From the NCBI GenBank assembly GCA_914767885.1, contig CAJZBQ010000013.1, positions 62,001-126,000 on the forward strand: a stretch of DNA of 64,000 nucleotides, read 5' to 3'. The notes below the pieces were generated by a model. It searched no databases. It had not been told where the DNA came from and saw only the letters and a program-made list of their open reading frames with translations. The translations under genes and the position numbers were made by a program. How positions within the stretch are numbered: position 1 is the stretch's first letter; each line of letters starts with the position of its first letter. This document shows, one piece after another, positions 45,177-56,702 of this stretch. The DNA is from Blepharisma stoltei. Lineage: Eukaryota; Ciliophora; Heterotrichea; Heterotrichida; Blepharismidae.

Positions 45177-48100
45177 CTATTCCAAGATGTAAATTATATT
45201 TTGATTTTTATCTTTTTCACATACAATTAAATAGTCTTGAAGCAGTGAAAGCATGGCAAAGCCGGATTTTATAATCGGTACCTTAGGGTTTCTTTTAAAA
45301 GGCTCAAAAATCATAAATTGGTCATCTGATGAAGCTAATATAAAGTCCCCTGAATTTTCAATTTCAATATTCCTAATGGTATTTGTTATAAAACCTTCAG
45401 GCTGCTCTATGTCAATTTCAGTGTGGTTAATTGTAAATAGCTTGATCCCATCACTTCCGGCAGTTGCAAGTAGCCCATAATCATTAAAACCTATTGAATA
45501 AATTTCAGCTGCAAAAACAATTTTTTTCAAAATATCGAGGTTCCTTAAATTGTAAAAAATTACTGTGCTATCTTGACTAAAAGATATTAAGGCTTGATAT
45601 TCTTCAGAAATTTTAAGCTGCTTTATAGGACTAATATGGCCTGTCAGTATAGATTTTTTTGAAATTATAATATGGTTTTTATAGTAAATAAGGATTTTAA
45701 TATTATAAGAAAAGATATAGATTATATATTTAAAATAAAAATATCAGTAAACGCTGATGCTAATTTTCAACATATAATAGACGTATCAAGACTTCCTGTA
45801 AATAGCTGAGTTTCTGTGGCCACAATCGCTGAGACTGTACCAACATGATAGCTTAAAGAGCCCAATAAATTTCCATCAGGACTATGAAGCTTAATTGTAT
45901 TGTCAGCATAACACCCAGATATTATAATTTCTTCTTTAAGTATTAAATAAGGACTGTAATTATGGCAGGTGTCATCATATAAGTATTTTGTATCTTTAAG
46001 CTCAATAAATTCTTTATTAGAAAATTCTATTTTTGAATCCCTTAGTTTAAATCTCTTCATTTTAATCGAGATTTTGTCATGCACTATAACAATAAAATAT
46101 CCTTGCGATATCAACATTGCTAGTACCTTTTCATAAACTATTAAGTGATCTATTTCACTGTAATTTCAAATGCTTCTCACTCTTTCTAGATCAATAGATC
46201 TTGGTTCATCTTTTTTCTCCTTCTTAGGATGCTCCCCTTTAAATAGCTTTATTGGAGTTTGCCCAAAATGAATGGCTTGCTGGATGACTGAGTTGACAAA
46301 ATCTGGATCTTGAGAATTTTTTACAATTTTGACGAAATTTTCTTCATAAGTGGTAGGAAAATAGACATTATAAGCTTTTTTAGCATTTTCTCCGCTCTGC
46401 TTATATCCAAAAATAAGATCAATCCATTGGGACAAATTTTTATTAACATGGAAAGATTCCAACGCTTTTCTACTTTTTCTGACTAAGTCAAAATGATTCT
46501 TTGCCCATCTCGGGAGTTCTAAGTCTCCCACTCCCTTCCCATCTTGCCTTATTCCAAAATTCTCATGATTTATATTCATAAGGACTTCTGGTATATAAAA
46601 TAATTCTGGAATCAGCTCTTTTACGTCCCCTGATGAAGAATTTATACATGTCCAAGCAGTTTTCATAGAAAAAAATTGACGATCTGGAACGTCAAATTTT
46701 CCTCCATGGAGCTGCTTAGCTTGCTCTGTAAAAGGCTCCATTCTTTGTAAATAATGCAAAACTAGCCCACCGTTAGAATAATGTGAACCATAATGAAATG
46801 GGGCCATACCAGACTCAGCGCATAAATCATATCTTTTTTGTAGGTCATTAATTCTTTCTGCGTTTTGTGCTCCAACAGGGCTTACTTAGCTTAATTAAAA
46901 TAACATAAAAGCTCGGCAGGCCTGAAGGCCATATTTATCTGCATTGTCAGTTCACCATTGATTATCAGTCCGGCACTGTGTTGCTCTTCACGAACGAGGG
47001 ATTCGACCCGTGAATTGGAGACGCAGATCACTATGCTTCACGTCAACAGAACCTTGAACAGGACGTGAGCTTGTGTCTGTTAACTTATCATTGCACTCCA
47101 CCAAACCAATTAAAACTTGTCCGGATGCACATAGTCGAAGCTATCTTCCCTTCCACAAAGTCCCCAGCCTAAACCAGCTACAGTATCTCAAGGATAGCTA
47201 ATTTTCTTCACAATTTTATTGTATATACTTCAACAGGGCACTCTAAATTCCTGTAATTTTCTTTTTTTTTGAGATCAAGGACGTCATTTTCCCATTCTTT
47301 AATTATCCAAGGAAATACTGGATATTGACTTAAATCATGAAAAGATCTGCTTGCAAACTTATTGAGGATCATTAAATAATGGAAATTGCTGATTTTTCCT
47401 AATTTCCATGATGTTCTGAAATTTAGAATCTCTTTTGATGGGCGTTTCCCATATACAGAAATATTATGAGACCTCAGATTTATTGTAAAATAATTTAATA
47501 GTTCTTTTCTTTGGCTTGCATAGTTTTCTTCAGTCAGTTCAAAATAAATGGATTTTCCTGATTTTAAAAAAATTTCAATAGCGCTGTGGCGATGTATACT
47601 ATTTTAACTGAATTTATTAACTAATCAATTTTTATAGACTGTTAAATCATTAAATATAGGGCATTTTAAAAAGTATACAAATCTTCTTGCAAAAATTTCA
47701 GTAATTTCACTGATTTTCCATAGTCTTATTTCTTTTTTTGTGCCCTGTAAATTATGAGTTGGCGATTCAACTGAATGTTTCCTATCATTTTTTATTATAA
47801 AAATCACATACTCTTGGTTCACTTCAATGAACCCATGATTTACCCCTTGAATTTTGATCCTTTTACATTCAAACTTTATCGTTTTTTCTACAGATGTTAG
47901 AGAATACCCTTCTTCTGCATTTTCTCCTTTAATTTCTTCATAATTGCTGCCAGACTCATCAGTTGGGTCCTCAGAATTTTCTTTTTCGTCATTTGAAATG
48001 TTAAATAAAGTATTATTTAATTGGTTCAAAAAATCTGAATAATTTTTAGAAGTTTGTTTTGGGCTGTCACTGTCTAGATTTAAATTTTGAGATAATTCAT

Positions 48101-51100
48101 CACAAAAAGTACTTTTTAAAATTTGGGGACTAGTTTGAGGATCTTTTCGTTTGGTTCATTCTTTTAGAAATGGGGTTCTTCCGAGCTTATCGAATTGGAA
48201 GGTTATTCCGTATTTCTGCGATGAGCTGTTTGGGTTGTTAAATAGCAATTTCGATGTTTTCATTATAGATTTGTAAAGCTTTTTGTGCCAAAGAGAGTTA
48301 TATTCATTGGTTTGGCAATATTTTGTATAAGCTGATCTTATTTCTTCTTTCAATTTGTAGTTATTTAGCTTGATTTTTTCTACTCCAGGCGCTTTTACTA
48401 AATCAACCTGACACACTGCGTTATTTTTTATTTCTGCAATTGTATTTTTCTTTGGTGATTTCCCTTCTAATTCATAAATATCTTCTTTTAACAAAGGATC
48501 AGCTCCAGCATCACGAAAAATTGGAGTGAAAAATGATTTCTTTGGCGATTTAACTTCTAATTCATAAATCTCTTCCTTTAAAAAAGGATTAGTTCCAGCA
48601 TCACGATAAACTGGAGTTAAAAATGATATCAAATTAATTCTCATTGATGTAAAAACTACTAAAAACGAGTGGATATTTTCGACTCATTCTTGTGAGAGCA
48701 AAGAACTTTTTAATAAATCTAAAAAATTTGCATTTTTTTGGTTTTTCATTAATTTCTCTTTTGACATGTATATGGCAGTAAATTTCAGCTGGTCTAGCTG
48801 TGATTCTGTAGATAGCGCTATAGTAGGGTTCTCTTTTCTGTGCTTTCGTTCAAGCCAGTAATCATGCAGCCATAGCTCTGAAGTGCAGTAAAACTTAGAA
48901 AAATCATTTTTAATTTCTGAGAAAGAGTCCATTGAGCTATTAGTGCTAATTTTTTTTAGCATTTTAAAAATATTGAATTCTTCAATAAAGCGTGATAAAA
49001 ATATCAAAATATTGCTGGAATTATCTTGATGCTTAAGAATAATTGATGTGCATTCAGTTAATATATATAGTGCTGTAAAATCAAAAAAATCCATTTTTTT
49101 TTGTAATTTCACTTGTTTCAGCTCCTCATGTAAATCGGAAAGTATTTTGCATCTTTTCGTCACAATTTTTTTTAGCTTTGTGAATTTTCCTTTTCATTTC
49201 TTGACTAAAGATTCCAAAATTTCAATAATTTCCAAATCATTGGGATTAATATAAAGATAAGTAAATATAAATCTTAGAATATATCGCACATACCCGCCAT
49301 TTCTCAAACAAATTCATTTTGAAGGATAATTTATGGGTGATATTGAATCTAAAAGCGAATTTAATTCAGGTAAATCAACAAAAATAAATTCAGGGTAGGA
49401 AATTCTGTGAAATTTTGCAATTTTTGTTGCAAATCCTGATATTTCTTTTATAAGATTTTTAAATTTATCACAATCAATATAGCTAATATTGACAAAATGA
49501 GGGTTTAATAAATCTTCTAAAACACTTAAAAACTCGAAAAATCATTCCTCACTATTTTTGAAGCTTTCTTTCATTTTTTCCAGCAGACAGTTCAAAAAAT
49601 CAAATATTTCGTTATAATTTATGTTCCCAACTCCAATTAAGAACTCTCTAAGCTTGCAAAAATTTGTTAATTTAGCATTTTTAGAGAAAATTGCTAGCAC
49701 AAATCTATTAAGGCTCGAAATAACTTGGCATAGCTCATCATTTCCTGCACATATCTTATAAGCATCAATTACTCATTTAGGGAAATTCGCACTATCATGC
49801 AAATAGGGACTATAGTTTATATTTGCTTCGACTTTTTCAATCTTTATCGCTATATTATTTATTATGTTTAACAAGCACTACTGGGTATCCGTTTCCATTG
49901 CTGCCACCATATTTGTCCACGTATCGGCCCATGGACCTCTGGATCGATCCACTTTGTTGTGCCATGACACGGGCAAATACAGCGTTCCGGCTTTGATGGG
50001 CTGTGCTGTCTTGCCTTACCTTGGCTCAGCTCCTGGGCGTGTTCCGCCTAAGGGTCATCTTCCTCGGGTGTCCTGAGAGCTAAAACTTCGAGCCTCTTGA
50101 TGTACTTGGGCAGTGCTTCTGCTTATCTGCCAGAGTTGCTATACAGATCTTCTCAGAAGAAAACCTAACCCCATAAATAAAATTGCTTGAGGGAGAGAAA
50201 ATTAGCGGAGCTAATTTCGCTCGAATCGAATGCCATTTTATTTATTCCACTTTTCAATCAATAATTCAAATATATTCTTAAGATACAGTTCTCCCAAATC
50301 TTCTGATTTTTCGACTTGATTATTCTCTGCATCCGGACTTACGTCATTTACTCTAATTTCCTTTTTTCATATCAGATACGATATTCTATCAGTCAAAATA
50401 TTTATAAGTGAATTCAATTTTCTCCTAATTTCAGGCAAAGTGGCTTGAATTGTTCCATCAAATTCTTTATTTTTCATTTCTTTTTCCAGTATGAAAAGGA
50501 TTGGATATATATTATTCCAATGTAAATATTTTTTAAGACTTTTGCATAATTTCTTAATTCTTCTTTTTACATCTTCCCAGTCATGGTGGAAATTTATCAG
50601 TCTTCTATTCATATTGTCAAATTCCCACATACAAGGAATAAAATTAAAAATCAATTTTATCGCTAACATTCCTGCATTTTTCTGAATTATAGGGTTCTCT
50701 TTTTGTTCTTTAAATAAAATTAAAGCCCTCTTAAATAGTTCATCAATTTCGTCATCTTTGCATTTTAAAGAAAAATAGGCTTCAAGACAATAGTTTATAA
50801 GCACTTCTTCAGCTTCTTTTTCGATCATCATTAGGATTATTTTAATGATGACGTGAGCTTGGATTGTGATCTCATTTTGATATTTTTTTGAGCTTTTAGG
50901 AGTTTTTGGCTCATTTATATCGCTTGTTTCATTGTCTTCACAATGAAGCTTTTTAAAGATTTCTTGCATAATTTTGGAGATAAGCTTGTAGGGTTCTTCA
51001 TTAAATTTTTCTTTTATGTTGATGTCTTTGAATACGATATCTTTTATTGTATTTACAACAAAAAAAATTTTAAAAATTTCTTCTTTTTGGTTGAATAAAA

Positions 51101-53247
51101 TTGATATGTGTTTTGATAAGAAATCAAGGTATTCTCTCAAAAGGCTGAATGGGAGGCTTTTTCAGATTCCTTTATTTAAAAATATAGAGTTCATTGCTCT
51201 GGACTGTAAAGAATCTGTGAAATTTTCCTGCTCAGAACTGTTTTCTAGATTAACGATAATATCTTCACTTACTTACTTAATATTAATACACGCTTAACGT
51301 CCAATATCACATTCCCTGCACGGGTATCCGTCCTGCTTCTGGGTTTCCCCGCTCCACCAAAATGTCGTGCACCACCTGGCTTCAAGGCTGAATGGTCCCA
51401 TCAGATTCGGTGTTCGGATTTCGACGGCCGTCCTTCCGGCTCTTGGGCAAAACCAACTTGGGTCCGTCAGGCACCCTAAAGATCCCAGTCTCCACTGCCT
51501 GGGGTTGGTGGCATCCTTCCAGAAAATTCGATTTCCCTAAGGGACAGGAATCCTGCTTCGCGCACCACAGGCACTTGAAGCCCTGTCATCGCCGGGATAA
51601 ATTCGCTGGGGAAAGCCAAACCTCATAATCAAAAAATTGAGGAAGAGAATTTTCGGTCGGGAGACCAAAAAAATTCGAATGACGCCCATTTTTTGATTAT
51701 ACGATAATGTCTTCACATCTATCCAAAAATTCTTTATTCGGGATAAGATTTTTTTCTTCTAAGGCTGCACCTAAAATCTCAAAAAAATTGGGCGAAAGTG
51801 CTTCATCAAGATAATTCTTTACTTGACATATAGCCCCAATGATACTTAAAATATAAACAATTCCTTCTAAGCTGCATTGATTAATTAAAGGAATCCAAAT
51901 ATCAAGTCCTCCACTAAGTGCTAACGCATCAACTATTGTTGAGAAAACTACTCTTTGATACCCCTTCTCATTTTTAATAGCAATATTCATATCAGACTCA
52001 AAATATTTGTAATATTTTTCCCATTTTCATGATGATTCCCACTTGAAAACAATGGAATCTATAATTTCTTTCAGCATAAGTTTGTTTCCGATAGAATCAT
52101 AATTGCATCTCAAAGTTAATTTATTGCTAAATTCTGAAATTCTATCATAATAAGGCTGATTAAAAAATTTTTTGAAAAGGTAAACTGAACCAATTCTTCC
52201 CCGGAATAAAAAATAAGGAGAAATTTCACTATTCAGAAAATTGTTATCAAAACTTTCAGTTGGTCCTCCTATACAAAGATTTTTAAAATTTCCTTCAGGA
52301 TAGAAATATGATTGCGTTTCATAATGAGGATCCCAGCTTCCATTTTTATACATTATCAAGTACTCTGCTTTGTCTTTTCCCTTTCCTCTTCTTATAGAAA
52401 TCCCTATACAATTTCACTGATTATTAATAATTGCCCCATTTTTACCTTGCAATGTCTTATTCTTCGAGTATTTAATATTGATAGACAAATTGCTTGTCAA
52501 AAAAATAGAAAATTTTGCAGGTCCATTTGGAAATTCTGAAAAATCAGCAATAAACGCTTCTTTTATGCTAGGGCCTGGTTTTATTTTTTCAGGAAAAATC
52601 CATATAAGGAAACTAAATTCTTTTTGATTCACAAAAAATGAGTTGTCGTCTCCAATTCGACAAAATTTAGCACCTACCTCATTTTCATCATTTCTTTTTT
52701 TTCTCCCAACACTTTCTGTGTCAGCTTCACTAAACTTGCTCTCTTCAATAAGTTTACTCTCTTCACTAAGCTTGCTCTCTTCACTTTGATTAATTTGAAG
52801 ATTTTTATCTAAAATCGCCTCTTCACTTTGGCTACTTTGAAGATTTTTATCTAGAAATGTCTTTTCACTTGAACTGCATTTTCCATCAAAATAAAAATAA
52901 CTGTTGGCTCTTGTAAACAGAATTTTTTCTCTCTTGTTGATCTGTCCACACTCTAACTCAAAGTAAAGTTTAAGTCCTTGGTCTAGTGACTGTAAGATGC
53001 TTTCCTGAATTTTAGGTCTATTGGAATAGGTTTGAATTAAATATAAAAGAGTTTTTAGCTCTTTAGGTGAAATATTAATTGCCAAGGACAAATACAATTT
53101 TTTCAGTTTATTTGGTGAAGGGTCGCTTCTTAATCGATTGATTATTTTTTCTAAGTTTTTCAAAGGATTAAAAAGTGGCTTATCTTTTTTTATAAGGGCT
53201 TGAGAATCAATCTCAGAGTTCTCTTCAAGAGTTTCGTTAAAACTCAT
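45177..53247 (-). CDS. BEACH/WD40 protein (neurobeachin-like)
   Basis: About 2,247 aa in six segments. Order from the N-terminus: Ser/Glu-rich region with short repeats (~52730-52860); a concanavalin-like domain (FSFLIWIFPEKIKPG ... YLIMYKNGSWD ... FRGRIGSVYLFKKFF); a long helical region; PH-like domain (HRHSAIEIFLKSGKSIYFEL); BEACH domain (FPWIIKEWENDVLDL, NLECPVGAQNAERI, FHYGSHYSNGGLVLHYL, WIDLIFGYKQSG); C-terminal WD repeats (GSLDTSIII, LTGHISPIKQL). Many TGA-Trp codons. BEACH proteins scaffold vesicle traffic, lysosome or autophagy events. Removing five inserts gives one frame; three of the five are retroposon-like. Confidence 0.93.
45668..45774. other. BEACH IES in the WD40 region (107 bp)
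   Basis: TA-bounded; join SLDTSIIISKKSILTGH restores a WD repeat. Confidence 0.8.
46881..47238 (-). mobile_element. Retroposon-like insert in the BEACH domain
   Basis: Repeat CAACAGGG at 46873-46880 and 47231-47238 (target duplication about 12 bp with one mismatch, no TA). The tail on the minus strand is TTAAGCTAAGTAAG. Removal gives NLECPVGAQNAERIN, the canonical BEACH start. Confidence 0.85.
47597..47623. other. Very short IES (27 bp) in the PH-BEACH linker
   Basis: TA-bounded; removal turns VYKNWLVNKFS-stop into VYKNWLHRHSAIEIF, the expected PH-domain motif. Confidence 0.65.
49857..50243 (-). mobile_element. Retroposon-like insert in the BEACH gene
   Basis: Minus-strand head AATAAAATGGCATTCG, GC-rich body, AATAA repeats at both ends; excision gives LLIEKWNNIAIKIEKVE. 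Exact ends ambiguous because of the A/T run. Confidence 0.75.
51268..51715 (-). mobile_element. Retroposon-like insert in the BEACH gene
   Basis: Target duplication ACGATAATATCTTCA / ACGATAATGTCTTCA (51253-51267, 51701-51715). Minus-strand head AATCAAAAAATGGGCG, tail of TAAG repeats. Removal gives CEDIIVNLENSSEQ. Confidence 0.85.
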
Positions 53248-53296
53248 TTTTATAGTGATGCAATATTTTAAACATTTTTAATGTGGGCCATTAGGT

Positions 53297-54146
53297 CTAT
53301 ATATGAGAGGAGCCTTGCAAAAATTTATTGAAAAATAGTGGTTTAATAGAAATATTTTATGAATTTTTTACGAATATGAGATTATTGATAATTATAAATT
53401 AAAAAGAAAAATGCATTTTCTATATTTTTACCAGATACAGTAGAGGTTTCAAGAAATAAAAAATTCCTTGCATCTGCAAATTCTTTTCCTTCATCGTAAG
53501 ACACTTCTCTTTTGTCTTCTAAATCACATTTATTTCCTATCAGCATATAAATAATATTTTTACTTGTTGGATAATTCTTAAGCTCTTCTCATTTAGTATA
53601 TAATCATGCTAAACTTTCTCTATTGGTTACGTCATAAAAAAGGAAGCAAATCTTCATCTTTTCGAAAATTTTTTGGATAACTTTTTGGAATTTTATATTG
53701 CAAACTGTATATCATAACAGAATATATAGTATTTTGTTTATTTCTCTTAACTCTTGATGTTAAAATCTATTTTTGTATGTGGAGGTCTCGATTTTTTTTT
53801 TTATGCCTAAAGCAGTTTACTGTCTGCATGGCTAATAAAAATTCCTTGCTGTCTATATCTATTTTTCTATTATTAATACATTTTTTTAAAATTGTCATTT
53901 CCATCCCAAGTGCTGAAAATGATTGTGTCTCTTGATATCCAAATTTTAAGCCTGAAATGAATGACTTTTTCCCAACATTTTCAGTTCCAATAATTAAACA
54001 GCTAGATTTGGCTTCTTCTTGATTAATTCTTCCCCTGCAATTTTTGTTTATTTTATATCAAATAAATAGTTTTGATTTTATAATTTTTTATCCATTATTT
54101 TTTATTTTTCTTTGGCGATGTTAGGATTTTTGTTTCCTCTTTTCAT
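53297..54146 (-). CDS. Divergent Rab/Ras-like small GTPase
   Basis: Segments 54146-54135, 54048-53824, 53708-53413 and 53336-53297 give 190 aa. P-loop GTENVGKKS (G1), FLFYDVTNRESLAWLYTKWEELKNYP, NKCDLEDKREV (G4, NKCD) and LETSTVSG (G5, ETSA-like) are clear. The switch II DTAGQE motif is absent; that region instead reads KIDIDSKEFLLAMQTVCNIKF, so hydrolysis may be abnormal or the protein may be a pseudo-GTPase. There is no C-terminal prenyl-acceptor cysteine (ends QGSSHI). All three joins use non-TA repeats. Confidence 0.75.
53337..53412. other. Rab-like IES (76 bp, non-TA)
   Basis: Repeat GAAAAAT at 53330-53336 and 53406-53412; join IENAFFNKFLQGSSHI. Confidence 0.65.
53709..53823. other. Rab-like IES (115 bp, non-TA)
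   Basis: Repeat ACTGT at 53704-53708 and 53819-53823; join LAMQTVCNIKFQK. The repeat is short, so the position is less sure. Confidence 0.55.
54049..54134. other. Rab-like IES (86 bp, non-TA)
   Basis: Repeat ATTTTTGTT at 54040-54048 and 54126-54134; join MKRGNKNCRGRINQEEA. Confidence 0.65.
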
Positions 54147-54181
54147 TTTATATTTTTATAAGATTTATGCCTGCTTGCCAA

Positions 54182-54332
54182 GAATAACCCACTAAGGAGC
54201 ATTTTTTGGTTCGGCATTCTTATATTTTTGTTAGCAAGAAAATATGGCATGCCAACGAATTTGGCAAGCCAGCCATCGTCCGGCCAACCAAAAATGCTCC
54301 TTTCAGGCTATTCTTGGTAAATAAGTATGTAT
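54182..54332. repeat. Foldback element between divergent genes
   Basis: Inverted ends CCAAGAATA...AAGGAGCATTTTTTGGTT with the complement at 54285-54328. The centre contains shorter GGCATGCC-type palindromes. Sits between the starts of the Rab-like and GST genes. Confidence 0.7.
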
Positions 54333-54414
54333 CAAAAATGAATTTTATTTATCATTCTTGTGTTTAATTTATAAAAACCCACAATCATATTGAAATTAAT
54401 AATCTCGCCTATCA

Positions 54415-55089
54415 ATGGATACAGTTAAAGTCTACATCGATTGATATTCTCAACCATCTCGTGCTGTAGCTGCATTGTGCCTACTCGCCAACATTCCTCA
54501 CGAAATCATTGAAACTCAGCTTTTCCGTGGAGACACCCGCACAAAAGAATTCCAAGCCATTTCTCCTCCAATGACAGTTCCAGCCATAGTTCATCAAGAA
54601 ATGCCTCTTTATGAAAGTCATGCAATTTTAACCTATTTATCAACAGCTTTTAACGTCGCTGACCATTGGTACCCAAAAGACCCAAAACAGCGGGCAAATG
54701 TTGACGCTTATTTACATTGGCATCATGGGAATATCCGGTATGGATGTGCAGGGTATCTTTACAGGAAAATAATTAAGCCAAGACTTACAGGTCGGCAAAT
54801 AACCCCTGAAATGGAAAAACAAATGCTAGCAATTCAGCATAAATCTTTGAAATATGTGGACGAAATTTTAATGAATAATCATTATGTTGCGAAAACGAAA
54901 GAAATGTCTATTGCTGATATTTCTTGTTATTGCGAAATAATGCAGCTGCATTTGATTGATTTTGAATATAGACAGTATCCGTTTATAGTGAGGTGGATGA
55001 GAGAAATCGGGGAAATCCCAGAAGTAAAATTGGTACATCAAAGATTAATGAAAATGGTGCAAAAACCTAACCTGCTAAATTTTAGGTAG
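54415..55089 (+). CDS. Glutathione S-transferase, theta-like
   Basis: 224 aa, uninterrupted. Thioredoxin-fold N-terminus VKVYIDWYSQPSRAVAALCL with TGA as Trp at residue 10 (54442-54444), cis-Pro motif TVPAIVHQE, YESHAILTYLS, and the all-helical C-terminal domain (MSIADISCYCEIMQL with the N-capping Ser/Asp). It conjugates glutathione to electrophiles. The ATG at 54415 starts the domain; the first ATG after the TGA would cut it. This is the clearest case for TGA as Trp. Confidence 0.95.
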
Positions 55090-55232
55090 AATAGCTTCAT
55101 ATTTTAGAATAGAAAAATAATTTAAAATTTAATTTTTTTTCTCTAGGATTAAGCTTTAAATAATTAAAATTAGCATTTTCTTTTTAAAACTCAGGACACT
55201 CAAAAATTATTAAAACAATTGGTAATATATAA

Positions 55233-56385
55233 TTAGTATTTCGACCTCCTTTTCCTTGGAAGCCAGGTATATTCTTCATCTTCTTTTTGTGCTTGTTCAA
55301 TCTCTTTCGCCACGCTATAATCTTTTTTCATGACCGCATAGGCTTTTCTTATTTTTTCTTCTATTCCTCTTAAATATCTCGGATGTGGAACCATTGATTT
55401 TTGTCCTCATTTAATCTGACCCAATTCCTTTGTCAAGCAAATCACATGATGGCTCTTCATAGCACTCCTACAATAAGAAATTTGTCCACATCTTTCGCAG
55501 GTCGATTTTTTCATTGAGCAATGGATCTTGAATTTTGGCTCAGTGTCATTTGATCAGAACATTTTGGTAGCATGACATTTGTGGCTTTTCTTCGGTATTT
55601 TTTGTTTTTCTCATAATAAATTTGATAGAGTTTTAACTGTTTTTTGCTGAGGAAAAGCCATACGAGACAAATTACGACCAAAAGTCTGATATGTGGAAAA
55701 AAATCCTATAGGCGTTAAATTTTCTATAGGTATGGAATGTGTCGCCGCAGCTGCATTTATAGAAGTCTACGTTTCTTTCTCTATCTATAGCATCAGTTAT
55801 GACGTTTTGCGTGCTATCCCCTGATGAACTTGTTAAAGAATCACTGTCACTTAAATTAAAATGTTTTCTAAAAGCTTTTTCTGAGGCTTTTTTGACGCCT
55901 TCTTCTTTTTTTATCTTGGGAGAGTCATCTCCTGATGAATTTTCTGAATCAGGAGGTTCAGAATAGGGATCGCTACTACCTTGAGAAGCTTCAGAATTTG
56001 AGTTTTCCGAACAGTATTCTTCTTCATTTTCTGGCAGATCTAGTTCTAGAGACTTTGGCGCTTTCTTTTTGGATTTTTTGGCATCTGATTTTACATATAC
56101 TAATCCCTTATTTGGAACTTCATATTCTAATATTTCAGTATAATTTTTTGGATTTGATTTTTGAGGAGCTTTTTTATTAGGTTTTTGATGATTTTTTGTG
56201 TGTGCTGGGATCAAGGCAAAGTTAAGCTCATCATTGCAAGTGTCACATCGATAGAAATCTTGATATATTCGCCTGAAAGTGAATCCTCGTAAGGTAAATT
56301 CCTCTTTGGAAAGGTCTCTAATTACTTTAAAGGTAGAATTTTTTTTTGAAGCTTGTTTTTCTGAGTTGGCTGCAGCTGAATTCAT
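55233..56385 (-). CDS. Cys/His-rich zinc-finger-like protein, copy 1
   Basis: Segments 56385-55724 and 55536-55233, about 321 aa. An N-terminal Cys/His segment (FYRCDTCNDELNFALIPAHTKNH), then an acidic Ser-rich linker, then FYKCSCGDTFHTYRKF and, after the insert, KIHCSMKKSTCERCGQISYC and SHHVICLTKEL, ending TWLPRKRRSKY. The arrangement suggests several zinc-binding fingers; a nucleic-acid role is inference. Start chosen by the paralogue at 57753, which has the same Met and upstream sequence; an upstream Met at 56466 also exists. Confidence 0.7.
55537..55723. other. 187-bp insert in zinc-finger copy 1
   Basis: Repeat AATTTT at 55531-55536 and 55718-55723; removal gives TYRKFKIHCSMKKS, matching copy 2. 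However, the insert is open in the downstream frame (MAFPQQKTVKTL ... KKSHKCHATKMFWSNDTE), so it may instead be the start of a separate gene. Confidence 0.55.
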
Positions 56386-56412
56386 TATAGCCCCTCTAAA
56401 TTTAATTGGGGA
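56386..56412 (-). promoter_or_regulatory. Conserved block upstream of zinc-finger copy 1
   Basis: A 27-bp block ending AGAGGGGCTATA directly before the start codon is shared with copy 2. It could be a core promoter or 5' UTR, or simply part of the duplicated unit. Confidence 0.4.
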
Positions 56413-56702
56413 TTTCGCTTTAATCCATATATATTTTATGACTGCATTGTAGAGCTGATCCAACAATAATTTAAATAATTATTTAAATTTGTTAAATTAA
56501 TAATATTTAGATATTATTTTGAAAATCAAGTAAATTGCTTTATAGATTCTTGAGAAAATCAACAATGCGCTATTAAACAAAAAACTGTCAAAAAATATTA
56601 TCCTTAAATTCCAATTTCCGTTTGATTTAAAAAGTCGCCCTTAAAGGCGATACTCAAGCTAAAATTATGATTTTTGAGATTTAATTTAAAAATGCATGAT
56701 AA

